A stretch of DNA of 64,000 nucleotides from an uncultured Rhizobiaceae group bacterium (GTDB taxonomy: Bacteria > Pseudomonadota > Alphaproteobacteria > Rhizobiales > Rhizobiaceae): NCBI GenBank assembly GCA_937958815.1, contig CALGMR010000005.1:112375-176374 (forward strand), given 5' to 3'. The first letter of the stretch is position 1; each line of letters begins with the position of its first letter. The notes beneath the pieces were generated by a model. The model saw nothing but the letters and a program-made list of their open reading frames with translations, made no database searches and was not told where the DNA came from. Position numbers and translations under genes: made by a program. Shown piece by piece: positions 31,264-40,669 of the stretch.

Positions 31264-32285
31264 GCCGCTTCCAACTCTGTTGGTTCAGAAGCGAACAAAT
31301 CCAACACGAGTTTCTGCACTTCGTTCGGATCGCGGCTTTTCATCAACTGCAGTCTTGCATTTGCAATGCGGTCATTGAACTGCAAATGGCCAAGATACCA
31401 ATCGATGTGTTTTCGCGCGTTTCGGATGCCCAACTCAAAACCATAGAGCGACAATATTTCTTCATGGTGAGCTGCGACCAGTGCGCCAAGTTCGGCTCCC
31501 TGCGGTGGTTTTTCAGGTGCACCGCCCTCCAACTCTCGGGCAATTTGGCCGCACAACCATGGCGCGCCGTAAGTGCCGCGTCCAACCATAACACCATCAG
31601 CACCGCTTGCGCGCGCAGCTTCACAAGCTGTTTCTGCTGAAACAATGTCGCCATTGACGATCAACGGCAGAGTGGTGTTTTCGCGCACACGCTTTACCAA
31701 ACTCCAATTGGCTTCGCCTTTGTAAAACTGATCTCTCGTGCGCCCATGAACTGTGATCATTCGAACACCAGCATCTTGTGCCCGTTTGGCAAGTTCTGGT
31801 GCGTTGATGGACTGCATATCCCACCCCAAACGCATTTTGAGGGTGACAGGAACGGAGGATGTTTCTACCACTGCATCGATGAGTGTAAGCGCGTGATCCA
31901 AATCGCGCATTAAAGCGGAACCGGAATAGCCGTTGGTGACCCGTTTTGAAGGGCAACCCATATTGATGTCGATGATATCTGCACCTGAATCCAACGCAAT
32001 GCGCGTGGCTTCTGCCATCCATTTGGGCTGGCGGCCTGCAAGCTGAACCATATGAACGGGCAGACCTGCCGATTCAGATTTTAAACGCATCTCCTCTTGG
32101 CCAGTCGTCAGCGCTTCGCTGGCAACCATTTCGGACACGACCATGCCTGCTCCGTATTTCCAAGCGAGCTTGCGAAATGGTACATCGGTGACCCCTGACA
32201 TCGGCGCCAACAACACGTTGTTTCGCAACGTGTGTTTGCCGATGACAATCGGATTTTGCATTATTTTTGAGCAGACTTCATTCAT
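31260..32285 (-). CDS. dusB: tRNA dihydrouridine synthase DusB (NifR3)
   Basis: DusB is a flavin enzyme that reduces uridine to dihydrouridine in the tRNA D-loop; in this locus it was historically called nifR3. The TIM-barrel protein shows [13 protein letters not shown], the catalytic Cys111 in [34 protein letters not shown] and [11 protein letters not shown]. The start is uncertain: ATG 32285 (341 residues) and ATG 32261 (333 residues) both lack a strong ribosome site; the latter fits the usual family N-terminus better. It is the first gene of the ntr operon and divergent from ispDF, so the promoter should lie in the 80 bases between. Confidence 0.95.
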   Translation of the reverse strand: MNEVCSKIMQNPIVIGKHTLRNNVLLAPMSGVTDVPFRKLAWKYGAGMVVSEMVASEALTTGQEEMRLKSESAGLPVHMVQLAGRQPKWMAEATRIALDSGADIIDINMGCPSKRVTNGYSGSALMRDLDHALTLIDAVVETSSVPVTLKMRLGWDMQSINAPELAKRAQDAGVRMITVHGRTRDQFYKGEANWSLVKRVRENTTLPLIVNGDIVSAETACEAARASGADGVMVGRGTYGAPWLCGQIARELEGGAPEKPPQGAELGALVAAHHEEILSLYGFELGIRNARKHIDWYLGHLQFNDRIANARLQLMKSRDPNEVQKLVLDLFASEPTELEAA

Positions 32286-32365
32286 GGCGTTTTTCTAAGC
32301 AGTACGCTATTATTGTGCAAGTGAAACCTGTTGCGTGCCGCGTGTCTTCATGGCAAGGCCCTTTT

Positions 32366-33559
32366 ATGAGCACGTCCATTTCCCCCAACACTGCCGTCAT
32401 TATTGTAGCCGCTGGCCGTGGTGAACGGGCAGGCGCAGAGGGCGGACCCAAACAATATCGAAAACTTGGCACTGAAACTGTTTTACAAAAGACAATTCGA
32501 GCATTTACCCAACATGATGCCATAGCTTGCGTGCAAGTGGTCATCCATGCGGATGATCATGCGCTTTATGCCGCTTCAGTCGCCCCTTCCCCAAAACTTC
32601 TTGCGCCCGTGAACGGAGGTGCGACGCGTCAAGCTTCTGTCATGGCAGGTTTGAAGGCGTTGGAGAACAACGGTCATGACTTCGTGCTCATTCACGATGC
32701 AGCTCGGCCTTTTGTCGAGGCGGATTTGATTGATCGTGTTTTGCATGGATTGGAAACACACCCCTCAGTCCTGCCCGGCTTATCGGTGGTGGATACAGTG
32801 AAACGTGTTGGTTCAGATGGTATGATCGGCCAAACCGTGCCGCGTGAAGATTTGTTTGCCGCGCAAACGCCTCAAGGTTTTCACTTCAATTCCATTTTCG
32901 AGGCGCACCAAAAAGCCTCTCATTCTGGACAAAGCGATCTTACGGATGACAGTTCGGTCGCCGAATGGGCTGGACTGAAAGTTCTGCCTGTGGCGGGATG
33001 CGCTTCAAACATCAAACTCACCACGCCGGAAGACTTTAAGGGCATCAGCAATCGCATGAGCATTCCAGATATTCGGGTTGGGCATGGTTATGATACGCAT
33101 CAATTGGTGGTGGGAGATCATGTTTGGTTGTGCGGAGTTCGCATTCCACACACAGCGGCGCTCAGCGGCCATTCCGATGCAGACGTTGGATTGCATGCGC
33201 TGACAGATGCGCTTTTGGCCAGTATTGCAGATGGCGATATTGGCAGTCATTTCCCACCAACCGACCCCAAGTGGAAAGGTGCACGTTCTGATCAGTTTTT
33301 AGAATATGCTGTGGATCGCGTGCGCAAAGCTGGTGGCACGATTACCCATATGGACGTTACATTGATTTGCGAAGCGCCGAAGATCGGGCCGCACAGAGAT
33401 AAAATGCGCCAAACGATTGCAAAGATCGCAGACGTCGAAATCGGTCGTGTTGCCGTAAAGGCCACGACGAATGAGCGCATTGGATTTATAGGCCGCGAGG
33501 AAGGCATTGTAGCCACCGCGACGGCCACTGTTGTTATGGGAAGTTCAAGTTATGATTGA
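32366..33559 (+). CDS. ispDF: Bifunctional IspD/IspF isoprenoid enzyme
   Basis: A fusion of two non-consecutive enzymes of the methylerythritol phosphate pathway. The 397-residue protein has an IspD cytidylyltransferase half (residues about 1-230; IIVAAGRGERAGAEGGPKQY, LIHDAARPFV, AQTPQGFH) that makes CDP-methylerythritol, and an IspF half (about 235-397; VGHGYDTHQL, GHSDADVGLHALTDALL) that makes the cyclic diphosphate. The intermediate kinase IspE is not nearby. The fusion is typical of alpha- and epsilonproteobacteria. ATG 32366 follows AAGG. It overlaps the next gene by 8 bases. Confidence 0.97.
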   Translation: MSTSISPNTAVIIVAAGRGERAGAEGGPKQYRKLGTETVLQKTIRAFTQHDAIACVQVVIHADDHALYAASVAPSPKLLAPVNGGATRQASVMAGLKALENNGHDFVLIHDAARPFVEADLIDRVLHGLETHPSVLPGLSVVDTVKRVGSDGMIGQTVPREDLFAAQTPQGFHFNSIFEAHQKASHSGQSDLTDDSSVAEWAGLKVLPVAGCASNIKLTTPEDFKGISNRMSIPDIRVGHGYDTHQLVVGDHVWLCGVRIPHTAALSGHSDADVGLHALTDALLASIADGDIGSHFPPTDPKWKGARSDQFLEYAVDRVRKAGGTITHMDVTLICEAPKIGPHRDKMRQTIAKIADVEIGRVAVKATTNERIGFIGREEGIVATATATVVMGSSSYD

Positions 33560-34061
33560 AATTGCATCTGAGATTATCAAAGCGGCCACCGAAAAAGGTT
33601 TGATGGTGGCTGCCGCTGAAAGTTGCACGGGAGGATTGATCAGCGCTTCGTTGACTGATGTACCGGGCTCTTCTGCTGTGGTTGATCGTGGTTTTGTCAC
33701 GTACACCAATGACGCCAAGGTCGAGATGCTTGGGGTTCCCTTGGGCTCCATTGAATCCCAAGGCGCGGTGTCAGACATTGTTGTTCGTGCCATGGTTGCG
33801 GGAGCTTTGGAAAACTCCCGCGCCGATGTCGCTGTGGCGGTTACCGGCATTGCTGGCCCGACAGGCGGCACGGAAACAAAGCCTGTAGGTTTGGTCTACA
33901 TTGCCTCACAGACCCGCGACGGATTGGCCAGCGTGCAAGAAATTTTCTTTGGCAATGAGCTCACCACTCTCACCCGCGAGAACGTGCGCAATGCATCGGT
34001 TCTTGTGGCGCTCAAAATGTTGAAATCAGAAATCGATCAGGCGACACCGTCAGAATTGTAA
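33552..34061 (+). CDS. pncC: CinA C-terminal domain protein (nicotinamide-nucleotide amidase)
   Basis: A stand-alone CinA C-terminal domain, the PncC amidase that deamidates nicotinamide mononucleotide to nicotinate mononucleotide for NAD recycling. The 169-residue protein carries the family motifs AAAESCTGGLISASLTDVPGSS, DRGFVTYTNDAK and VTGIAGPTGGTETKPVGLVY. ATG 33552 overlaps the ispDF stop by 8 bases, giving coupling. The 3' end runs 25 bases into the convergent ratA gene. The N-terminal molybdopterin-binding half of full CinA is absent, as in most proteobacteria. Enzyme activity is inferred from family. Confidence 0.92.
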   Translation: MIEIASEIIKAATEKGLMVAAAESCTGGLISASLTDVPGSSAVVDRGFVTYTNDAKVEMLGVPLGSIESQGAVSDIVVRAMVAGALENSRADVAVAVTGIAGPTGGTETKPVGLVYIASQTRDGLASVQEIFFGNELTTLTRENVRNASVLVALKMLKSEIDQATPSEL

Positions 34062-34498
34062 AGCGCATCGGCGCGGTCTTCAAAAGCTTGGGTGAATTTT
34101 GCAAAAGCACGATCAAACATTGACCCCATCAAAAGGGCCAATGCCATGCTTTTGAATTCATAATCCAATTTGAAATGAATGTTGCAACTGCCCTCGCCCG
34201 TTTCTTCAAAATGCCATTTGTTTTCAAGGTATTTAAAGGGGCCATCAATGTAACTGGCGACGATTTCGTTGGCTTCGCCGTTCAAAACCACTTGGCAAGT
34301 AAACGTTTCGCGAATGGACTTGTAGCCCACAGTCATATTGGCCAGTAGAATTTTACGGCCGGACTTTTCACGCTGGGACGTAATGTCGAGACTTTGACAC
34401 AAAGGCACAAATTCGGGGTAACGTTCAATGTCCGCAACAAGATCAAACATGTTCGACGCCTTGTGCTGAACAGGATGAACTTTTTCAAACTTTGGCAT
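34037..34498 (-). CDS. RatA/Coq10-like START-domain protein
   Basis: A 153-residue SRPBCC-fold protein related to mitochondrial Coq10, which binds ubiquinone, and to E. coli RatA. Visible family marks are HKASNMFDLVADIERYPEFVPLC near the start, LEVKF-like LENKWHFEETGEGSCNIHFKLDYEF, and the helical LLMGSMFDRAFAKFTQAFEDRA end. In alphaproteobacteria this gene usually sits beside lipA, as here (3 bases after its stop). A quinone-binding or respiratory role is more plausible than RatA toxin activity, but the sequence does not settle it. It converges on pncC with 25 shared bases. Confidence 0.88.
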   Translation of the reverse strand: MPKFEKVHPVQHKASNMFDLVADIERYPEFVPLCQSLDITSQREKSGRKILLANMTVGYKSIRETFTCQVVLNGEANEIVASYIDGPFKYLENKWHFEETGEGSCNIHFKLDYEFKSMALALLMGSMFDRAFAKFTQAFEDRADALYNSDGVA

Positions 34499-34501
34499 GG
34501 T

Positions 34502-35461
34502 TTAAGCAGCAGCAGCTTGTTTATCGCGCGCCTCTTTCAAACGTGCAAAATCTTCATCTGCATGATACGATGATCGTGTAAGCGGGCTGGAAGACACCAA
34601 CAGAAAGCCTTTTGAATAGGCATTCGTCTCATAACTTTTAAATTGCTCAGGCGTCACAAATTCTTCAATGCGGTGATGCTTTTTCGTTGGCTGAAGATAT
34701 TGCCCGATGGTCAAAAAATCCACGTCAGCGGAGCGCAAATCATCCATCAACTGCAACACTTCGTTTCGTGTTTCCCCAAAACCAACCATGAGGCCTGACT
34801 TTGTGAACATCGTCGGATCTAGCTCTTTCACCCGCTCTAACAAGCGAATGGAGTGATAATAGCGCGCTCCCGGGCGCACCGTGAGATAACGACCCGGAAC
34901 AGTTTCGATATTGTGATTGAACACGTCCGGTTTGGCTTCCACCACGATTTCCAACGCACCGTCTTTCCGCAAAAAGTCAGGCGTTAAAACTTCAATTGTC
35001 GTGCCGGGGGATGCAGCACGGATCGCATAAATAGTATCTGCAATATGTTGTGCACCGCCATCGTCCAAATCATCACGGTCAACGGAGGTAATCACCACAT
35101 GGCGCAGGCCAAGTTTGGCAACAGCCTTGGCAACATTTTCTGGCTCGGCAGTATCCAACGGCTCCGGTTTACCAGTACGGACATTACAAAACGCACACGC
35201 ACGCGTGCAGGTGTCGCCCATAATCATCATGGTCGCGTGTTTTTTTGACCAGCACTCGCCAATATTGGGACAGCCCGCCTCTTCGCAAACTGTCACCAAA
35301 TTGTTCTCTTTGACGATTTCCTTGGTCTCTGTGAACACAGGCGATGACGACGCGCGTACACGAATCCAATTCGGTTTTTTCAAAACCGGCTGATCGGGCT
35401 TGTGTTCTTTTTCAGGATGCCGCGGACGTTTTTCGTCCAGTGTATTGAGCAAGTTTACCAC
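34502..35461 (-). CDS. lipA: Lipoyl synthase
   Basis: LipA inserts two sulfur atoms into octanoyl groups on lipoyl domains of 2-oxoacid dehydrogenases. The 319-residue radical-SAM protein has the auxiliary cluster motif [12 protein letters not shown], the SAM cluster motif CTRACAFC, and the C-terminal RSSY in LTRSSYHAD. All eight ligands are present. The start is GTG 35461, with AAGGA at a good distance. It is followed within 3 bases by the RatA-like gene. Demand for Fe-S clusters links it to the suf operon just upstream, although a membrane-protein gene separates them. Confidence 0.97.
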   Translation of the reverse strand: MVNLLNTLDEKRPRHPEKEHKPDQPVLKKPNWIRVRASSSPVFTETKEIVKENNLVTVCEEAGCPNIGECWSKKHATMMIMGDTCTRACAFCNVRTGKPEPLDTAEPENVAKAVAKLGLRHVVITSVDRDDLDDGGAQHIADTIYAIRAASPGTTIEVLTPDFLRKDGALEIVVEAKPDVFNHNIETVPGRYLTVRPGARYYHSIRLLERVKELDPTMFTKSGLMVGFGETRNEVLQLMDDLRSADVDFLTIGQYLQPTKKHHRIEEFVTPEQFKSYETNAYSKGFLLVSSSPLTRSSYHADEDFARLKEARDKQAAAA

Positions 35462-35484
35462 TGTCGTGCGTCCTTATAGCTTGC

Positions 35485-35730
35485 TCAACCGCGCGCTTTG
35501 ATAGCGCGATAGATATAGATCAAAGCACAAGCACCACCGATGGCCACGATCCCTTGTGTCACCAGCCCGCCCGATGCGTTGAACCCCAAAATGCGGAGCA
35601 CGAAATTGGCGAACATAGCGCCCACTATACCAATGCCGATATTGCCGAAAATGCCCATATCCGCTTTCATGATGCGTTCAGCAATATATCCCGCCAAACC
35701 ACCAATGATGATTGTCATAATCCAACCCAT
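35485..35730 (-). CDS. GlsB/YeaQ/YmgE family small membrane protein
   Basis: An 81-residue transglycosylase-associated (GlsB/YeaQ) family protein with three predicted membrane segments: about residues 3-22 (MTIIIGGLAGYIAERIM), 27-48 and 55-75. The glycine-rich pattern GNIGIGIVGAMFANFVLRILGF is typical. These proteins are often stress-induced but their molecular role is unknown. It lies between sufA (30 bases upstream) and lipA (23 bases downstream) on the same strand and may be part of either transcript. Confidence 0.85.
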   Translation of the reverse strand: MGWIMTIIIGGLAGYIAERIMKADMGIFGNIGIGIVGAMFANFVLRILGFNASGGLVTQGIVAIGGACALIYIYRAIKARG

Positions 35731-35760
35731 AAGTATTGAGCCCCTTGTCGTTATTAGAAA

Positions 35761-36132
35761 TTATGCGTTTGCCAAAGCTTCTGGCGATGCGGGTGTGAGC
35801 GTCACGCTCTCTCCGCAACCACAAGCTGACGTCTGATTGGGATTGTTGAACACAAAACCGCTGCGCAGTTTGGTCACTTCGTAGTCCATTTGTGTGCCCA
35901 GCAAAAACAACACAGCCTGCGGTGCGATATAGACTGTGTGATCACCTGCTTGGACAGCGTCGTCTTTCGGATCCGCTTCCGTGACCAGATCAACTGTGTA
36001 TTCCATGCCAGCACAGCCGCCGTTTTTCACGCCCACGCGAATGCCGAGCGGCGTTTCAGCAGAGTTTGAAACAATCTCATCAACGCGCTCTATGGCAGCG
36101 TCCGTTAATGTCATTACAGCGAAACGACTCAT
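35761..36132 (-). CDS. sufA: A-type Fe-S carrier SufA
   Basis: SufA takes Fe-S clusters from the SufBCD scaffold and delivers them to target proteins. The 123-residue protein has the A-type fold with the three ligand cysteines: one in NGGCAGMEY and the pair in ACGCGES near the end. The beginning MTLTDAAIERVDEI and VFNNPN are also characteristic. ATG 36132 has AGGA close by. It is the last suf gene of the operon, 73 bases after sufT. An IscA/ErpA label would fit the same fold; the neighbourhood favours SufA. Confidence 0.93.
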   Translation of the reverse strand: MSRFAVMTLTDAAIERVDEIVSNSAETPLGIRVGVKNGGCAGMEYTVDLVTEADPKDDAVQAGDHTVYIAPQAVLFLLGTQMDYEVTKLRSGFVFNNPNQTSACGCGESVTLTPASPEALANA

Positions 36133-36205
36133 GGTCTTTTCCTTGTTGCGTTGCTTTCAATGTAAGCATCGCGGTCAATCATTACAATTGTCTTGTCTGT
36201 GATGC

Positions 36206-36613
36206 CTAAATATACCAGCCCAGCGCGATTTGCGCTTCTTCGCTCAAACGCTCTGGCGTCCAAGGTGGGTCAAACGTCATGTTGACGGTGACACCAGACA
36301 CGCCTTCAACCGCGCTGACGGCATTTTCCACCCAACCCGGCATTTCACCCGCCACAGGACAGCCGGGTGCAGTGAGGGTCATATCAATGTCGACCATGCG
36401 GTTGTCGTCCATATCAATGCGATAAATCAGGCCGATTTCATAAATATCTGAAGGGATTTCAGGATCATACACTGTTTTCAACGCAGCAATGATGTCCATC
36501 GTCAAGCGATCCAATTCGTGTTGAGGAATGGAACTCGGCGTGTTTTCACCAATAGAAGCGGCGTTTGGCGCGGCTTCCACGTCGGCTGTAGTTTGATCTT
36601 TGTTATCAGTCAT
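36206..36613 (-). CDS. sufT: SUF maturation protein SufT (DUF59/MIP18)
   Basis: A 135-residue protein with a MIP18/DUF59 domain, an auxiliary factor for maturation of Fe-S proteins. After a variable 30-residue N-terminus, the domain shows LKTVYDPEIPSDIYEIGLIYRI, DMTLTAPGCPVAGEMPGWV with the conserved Cys, and the end FDPPWTPERLSEEAQIALGW. The last residues are typical of the SUF-associated subgroup. The ATG follows the stop of the small upstream membrane gene by only 3 bases (TGA AAA ATG), so it is co-translated with the suf operon. Confidence 0.92.
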   Translation of the reverse strand: MTDNKDQTTADVEAAPNAASIGENTPSSIPQHELDRLTMDIIAALKTVYDPEIPSDIYEIGLIYRIDMDDNRMVDIDMTLTAPGCPVAGEMPGWVENAVSAVEGVSGVTVNMTFDPPWTPERLSEEAQIALGWYI

Positions 36614-36616
36614 TTT

Positions 36617-36832
36617 TCAAATTCCGTCATTCCAATAGGCAATCACTGAGATACCAATACACGCTATTCCGATTAGTGAGCAAATTACGACTATTGAAGT
36701 CGCCCCGCTTTGGGATGCGAAAAATGCACAAGCAAAGAAAAAGATTGCAGTTGGAACAAACCAAATCCATGCGTGTTTGATTTCAATGAAGAATTTCCAA
36801 GCGCCTGTAACAAGAGACCAAAAAAATTCCAT
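36617..36832 (-). CDS. Small membrane protein inside the suf operon
   Basis: A 71-residue protein of unknown function with two hydrophobic stretches, residues about 24-38 (WFVPTAIFFFACAFF) and 46-64 (SIVVICSLIGIACIGISVIA), and a short charged tail ending YWNDGI. Its ATG directly abuts the sufS stop (TAGATG) and its stop is 3 bases from the sufT start, so it is translated as part of the Fe-S assembly operon. I do not recognise a family. The tight spacing supports it being a real gene; a role in cluster assembly would be speculative. Confidence 0.6.
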   Translation of the reverse strand: MEFFWSLVTGAWKFFIEIKHAWIWFVPTAIFFFACAFFASQSGATSIVVICSLIGIACIGISVIAYWNDGI

Positions 36833-38056
36833 CTAGCCGAAAAACTTCCTCGCCTTTTCAAGCGCCTCGACCAAGGCATCTACTTCATCCTTGGTGTTGT
36901 ACATTCCGAAACTTGCGCGGCATGTGGATGTGACGCCGAAACGCTCCATCAACGGCTGTGCACAGTGGGTGCCAGCGCGCACGGCTACGCCAGAACGGTC
37001 AATCACCATAGAGATATCGTGGGCATGGATGCCTTCTAATTCAAATGAGAAGATCGCGCCTTTATCCGGCGTATCACCAATGATGCGCAATGAATTGATT
37101 TCACGTAATTTTTGGCTTGCGTAGTCGCGCAATTCCATTTCATGGGCAGCGATGTTTTCACGCCCAACACCTTCGATATAGTCAATCGCAGCCCCAAGGC
37201 CGATGGCTTGAACGATGGGCGGTGTGCCAGCTTCAAAACGGTGCGGTGGTTCGTTGTAGGTGACACCATCCAGGGTCACATCCAAGATCATCTCGCCACC
37301 GCCCTGATATGGGATCATTTCTTCCAGTGCTTCTTTAGTGCCGTAGAGAACGCCAATGCCAGATGGGCCATAGAGTTTGTGGCCGGTGATGCAGTAGAAA
37401 TCGCAACCGATGTCCTGAACATCAACGGGCATGTGAACCGCCCCTTGGGAACCATCCACCAGCACTTTAATGCCACGCGCATGGGCCATGGCGCAAATTT
37501 CTTTCACTGGAACCACAGTGCCGAGCACATTGGACATTTGTGTAATGGCAATGAGTTTGGTCTTATCCGTGATCTGCGCTTCGACAGCTTCCAGCGATAA
37601 ACCACCCTGCTCGTCCACATCCACCCATTTCAGAACAGCACCCTGACGCTCCCGCAAGAAATGCCACGGTACGATGTTGGAGTGATGTTCCATGATCGAC
37701 AGAACAATTTCATCGCCTGCTTCAAACTTCGGCATGGCATAGCCATAGGCTACGAGGTTGATCGCTTCCGTGGTGCCTTTGGTGAAAACAATGTTCTCAT
37801 CGCTCGGCGCATTCAGGAACTTGCGAACCTTGCCACGTGCGGCTTCATAAGCGTCTGTTGCCGCATTTGAAAGGAAATGCAGACCGCGATGGACGTTGGC
37901 GTATTCGTTCTCATAGGCATGAGAAACTGCATCAATAACCTGACGCGGCTTTTGTGCAGAGGCGCCATTGTCGAGGTAAACGAGCGGTTTGCCATGCACC
38001 TCGCGGTGCAGGATCGGAAAGTCCGCCCGAATGGCCTCGACGTTATAATCAGACAT
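36833..38056 (-). CDS. sufS: Cysteine desulfurase SufS
   Basis: SufS is a group II PLP-dependent cysteine desulfurase that supplies sulfur for Fe-S assembly. The 407-residue protein shows FTKGTTEAINLVA, MEHHSNIVPW, the PLP-binding Lys in ITGHKLYGPSGIGVLYG, RAGTHCAQPLMERF and the catalytic Cys in TCRASFGMYNT. It begins 8 bases inside the sufD end (ATGTCTGA), so translation is coupled. SufE or SufU, the usual sulfur acceptors, are not seen in the window. A second desulfurase of the IscS type heads the same operon. Confidence 0.97.
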   Translation of the reverse strand: MSDYNVEAIRADFPILHREVHGKPLVYLDNGASAQKPRQVIDAVSHAYENEYANVHRGLHFLSNAATDAYEAARGKVRKFLNAPSDENIVFTKGTTEAINLVAYGYAMPKFEAGDEIVLSIMEHHSNIVPWHFLRERQGAVLKWVDVDEQGGLSLEAVEAQITDKTKLIAITQMSNVLGTVVPVKEICAMAHARGIKVLVDGSQGAVHMPVDVQDIGCDFYCITGHKLYGPSGIGVLYGTKEALEEMIPYQGGGEMILDVTLDGVTYNEPPHRFEAGTPPIVQAIGLGAAIDYIEGVGRENIAAHEMELRDYASQKLREINSLRIIGDTPDKGAIFSFELEGIHAHDISMVIDRSGVAVRAGTHCAQPLMERFGVTSTCRASFGMYNTKDEVDALVEALEKARKFFG

Positions 38057-39314
38057 GTTTTTCCATCCAAGTGTCGATGCGTGCTTCTAGGGCTTCAACC
38101 AGACCTTCGTCTTCGATCTCTTCCACGATTTCCGCCACAAATGCTTTGATCAACATGCGCCGCGCATTGGTTTCTGAAATGCCACGCGCCATGAGATAGA
38201 ACATGTAGCTCTCTTCCAAATCGGTAACCGTTGCACCGTGGGCGCATTGGACGTCGTCTGCGAAAATTTCGAGCTCAGGTTTAGCGGAAAAGTCGCAATT
38301 ATCTGACAACAAAAGCGTGTTGCAAGCCATGCGCGCGTCCGTCAGCTGAGCTGCTTGACGCACATTGATTTGGCCTTGAAACACGCCGCGACCACGGCCT
38401 GTGGCCACATTGCGGAATGTCTCGTTCGCAACAGTGTTTGGCACGTGGTGCGTGATGCGCGATGTGACATCGATGTGAGCTTCGCCACCAATCAGGTTCA
38501 CACCCGAAATGTTCAGTTCGGAATTTTCGCCCACAACATCGAAGTTCACTTCTTGGCGCACAAGCTTGCCGCCCACATTCAAAATGAACAGATTGAGCAC
38601 GGCCTCTTTGCCAAGCGACACATTCAAGCGCGCCAAACGTTGAGCCAGATTGCCTTCTTCAATGGACATGGTGAGCGTGACGGTTGCGCCTTCAGCAATG
38701 TCCAAATCGACGACGGAGGATGAAAGATATTGAACATCTTCCAAGCCCACCGCGCGGTAGACAATTGTGCTCTTTGAATTGGCGGCTGCGTTGATCGCAA
38801 AGCGTTGCGCGGCAATCGTGTTGGCTGTGCCTGTATGGGCATAGGCCAGACCGATTGTTTGTTCGATCTCAGCGCCTTCATCGATGGAGAGCGTCAAACC
38901 ATCTTGTGCAAAAGCGGTGTTGATGAGAGCCGTTGCATCCGCATCACCTTCCAGAAGCTTAGCCGTAGGCAACTCAGCCGTAACGGTTGCGCCTTTTGGC
39001 ACGTCTTCGCCAAAGTCGAAGAAATGACCATCTCGAAAATGCTGCACGGACGCGCCTGTGACCAAGCGCGGGAACTTTGCACCAACTGTCTTGGCGAGGT
39101 CGTCGCTTGGGCGTGCTGCCACGGTGTATCCCGCTTTCAACAATGCACGCAGATCGGTGTAATGGAATGCTTCAACACGGCGTGTTGGCAGGCCATCGTC
39201 TTTCAGCTTTGCAATTGCAGCGTCGCGTTCCGCACTGGTGTTGCCAGCGGCTGCATAAGCCTCAATCAAGGATGTTTCGGCATCGGTGAGGATGCGCGGT
39301 GTATGGGCTGTCAT
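38049..39314 (-). CDS. sufD: Fe-S scaffold subunit SufD
   Basis: SufD pairs with SufB and ATPase SufC to build Fe-S clusters. The 421-residue protein is of the SufBD fold: an N-terminal helical region (LPTRRVEAFHYTDLRALL), a long right-handed beta-helix core, and the C-terminal helical signature KPELEIFADDVQCAHGATVTDL followed by RGISETNARRMLI. The His in CAHGAT is the conserved residue implicated in cluster assembly. It follows sufC by 12 bases and overlaps sufS by 8 bases. Length and motifs are normal. Confidence 0.96.
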   Translation of the reverse strand: MTAHTPRILTDAETSLIEAYAAAGNTSAERDAAIAKLKDDGLPTRRVEAFHYTDLRALLKAGYTVAARPSDDLAKTVGAKFPRLVTGASVQHFRDGHFFDFGEDVPKGATVTAELPTAKLLEGDADATALINTAFAQDGLTLSIDEGAEIEQTIGLAYAHTGTANTIAAQRFAINAAANSKSTIVYRAVGLEDVQYLSSSVVDLDIAEGATVTLTMSIEEGNLAQRLARLNVSLGKEAVLNLFILNVGGKLVRQEVNFDVVGENSELNISGVNLIGGEAHIDVTSRITHHVPNTVANETFRNVATGRGRGVFQGQINVRQAAQLTDARMACNTLLLSDNCDFSAKPELEIFADDVQCAHGATVTDLEESYMFYLMARGISETNARRMLIKAFVAEIVEEIEDEGLVEALEARIDTWMEKHV

Positions 39315-39326
39315 TGTAGTGTCGCC

Positions 39327-40082
39327 TTATGCTGCTGCCGCGATGATGTCGGCATAGCCCTTTTCTTCAAGCTCATGCGCCAATGTCTTGTCGCCAGATT
39401 TGACGATCTTACCATCAGACAACACATGCACGGTGTCTGGTACGATATGGTCGAGCAAACGCTGGTAGTGCGTGATCACGATCACGGCGCGGTTCGGGTC
39501 GCGCAGGTGGTTCACACCGTCAGACACGATTTTCAGCGCATCAATATCAAGTCCTGAATCGGTTTCATCCAAAATACAAAGCTTAGGTTCCAGCAAAGAC
39601 ATTTGCAGAATTTCAGCACGTTTCTTTTCACCACCAGAAAAACCCACATTCACTGGGCGTTTGAGCATGTTGAAATCGATTTTCAGGTCGCCTGCAGCGG
39701 CACGCACCCGTTTGATGAAATCAGGTGTGGTGAGTTCATCTTCGCCACGCTCTTTGCGCTGTGCGTTCATGGCTTCCTTCAGGAAGGTCATTGTTGGAAC
39801 GCCTGGAATTTCGACGGGATATTGGAACGCAAGGAATACGCCGGCGGCCGCGCGTTCAGCCACATCGAGTTCCAAAAGGTCTTGACCGTTATAGGTGATT
39901 GATCCTTCGGTCACTTCGTAGTCTTCTTTGCCAGACAGAACGTAAGACAATGTGGATTTACCAGAACCGTTCGGCCCCATAATCGCAGCCACCTCACCCG
40001 CCGCCACGGACAAGTTCAAGCCTTTGATAATTTCCGTTCCGTCTTCTTCGATACGGACATGAAGGTTTTTGATTTCTAACAT
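39327..40082 (-). CDS. sufC: Fe-S assembly ATPase SufC
   Basis: SufC is the ABC-type ATPase of the SufBCD scaffold. The 251-residue protein has Walker A MGPNGSGKSTLSYVL, the Q-loop VFLAFQYPVEIPGV typical of SufC, a signature FSGGEKKRAEILQM, Walker B CILDETDSGLDIDAL and switch His in VITHYQRLL. ATG 40082 matches the family start MLEIKNLHV; it lies one base after the stop of the upstream small membrane gene (TAAAATG). There are no odd features. Confidence 0.97.
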   Translation of the reverse strand: MLEIKNLHVRIEEDGTEIIKGLNLSVAAGEVAAIMGPNGSGKSTLSYVLSGKEDYEVTEGSITYNGQDLLELDVAERAAAGVFLAFQYPVEIPGVPTMTFLKEAMNAQRKERGEDELTTPDFIKRVRAAAGDLKIDFNMLKRPVNVGFSGGEKKRAEILQMSLLEPKLCILDETDSGLDIDALKIVSDGVNHLRDPNRAVIVITHYQRLLDHIVPDTVHVLSDGKIVKSGDKTLAHELEEKGYADIIAAAA

Positions 40083-40083
40083 T

Positions 40084-40455
40084 TTACTTCTTCTTTCTAT
40101 CAGCGCCTGTGCGCCCAAATCTTACGTCTGTTCCATTTTGCCGCTGCACAGCTTCGTTATAGAGGCGTTCCCTTCGGCGAATTCCTGCAATCTTTTTCCA
40201 GCCCCAAATGAATAGAATGACAAATCCCAAAGCCAAGGCAGCAAACAATGCTGGCAACAACAAATTCGTCACCATTCCAAACAGTATTACAAGCAGGGCA
40301 ATCACACCCAAGAGCGGTTCAATGAACTGTTTTTTCCAAAAAAACCGATGGTCGGTCGTCTTCAAATATCTTTCTGCATATCCCTCATCTTGGTCGTGCC
40401 CGCGCAAAGCTTCTCTAAATTCTTCATCTTTGCGTTGCTGTAAATAGTCATCCAT
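40084..40455 (-). CDS. Membrane protein of unknown function in the suf operon
   Basis: A 123-residue protein: an acidic, hydrophilic N-terminus (about 45 residues, with many Asp/Glu/Arg), two adjacent hydrophobic segments at about 46-66 (LLGVIALLVILFGMVTNLLLP) and 68-86 (LFAALALGFVILFIWGW), and a basic C-terminal third ending DRKKK. The topology suggests both termini in the cytoplasm. It lies 3 bases after the preceding small gene and one base before sufC, so it is expressed with the suf genes. I recognise no family. Confidence 0.6.
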   Translation of the reverse strand: MDDYLQQRKDEEFREALRGHDQDEGYAERYLKTTDHRFFWKKQFIEPLLGVIALLVILFGMVTNLLLPALFAALALGFVILFIWGWKKIAGIRRRERLYNEAVQRQNGTDVRFGRTGADRKKK

Positions 40456-40458
40456 TAT

Positions 40459-40668
40459 TTATCGCCGCGCATATTTCAAAACAATCGACACTGCCAATGG
40501 GCTGATTACCCACAATACCAGCGCCCAGATTGGGGCCATCGTTAGCTCCGCTTCACCCGTTGTCACTTTCACCAATGGTAAAGCGACGAACACGATGGGG
40601 AACACAATCCCCCAGAGGAATGCGAGAATACGCACCCAAGGTTTGGAGAGAAGTTCGCGAGTGTTCAT
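40459..40668 (-). CDS. Small two-span membrane protein in the suf operon
   Basis: A 69-residue hydrophobic protein. Segments at about residues 13-33 (ILAFLWGIVFPIVFVALPLV) and 43-63 (MAPIWALVLWVISPLAVSIVL) are likely membrane spans, with a short polar loop between and a basic end KYARR. It begins one base after the stop of the monooxygenase-like gene and ends 3 bases before the next membrane gene. No family is recognised. The perfect packing between suf genes is the main reason to call it real. Confidence 0.55.
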   Translation of the reverse strand: MNTRELLSKPWVRILAFLWGIVFPIVFVALPLVKVTTGEAELTMAPIWALVLWVISPLAVSIVLKYARR

Positions 40669-40669
40669 C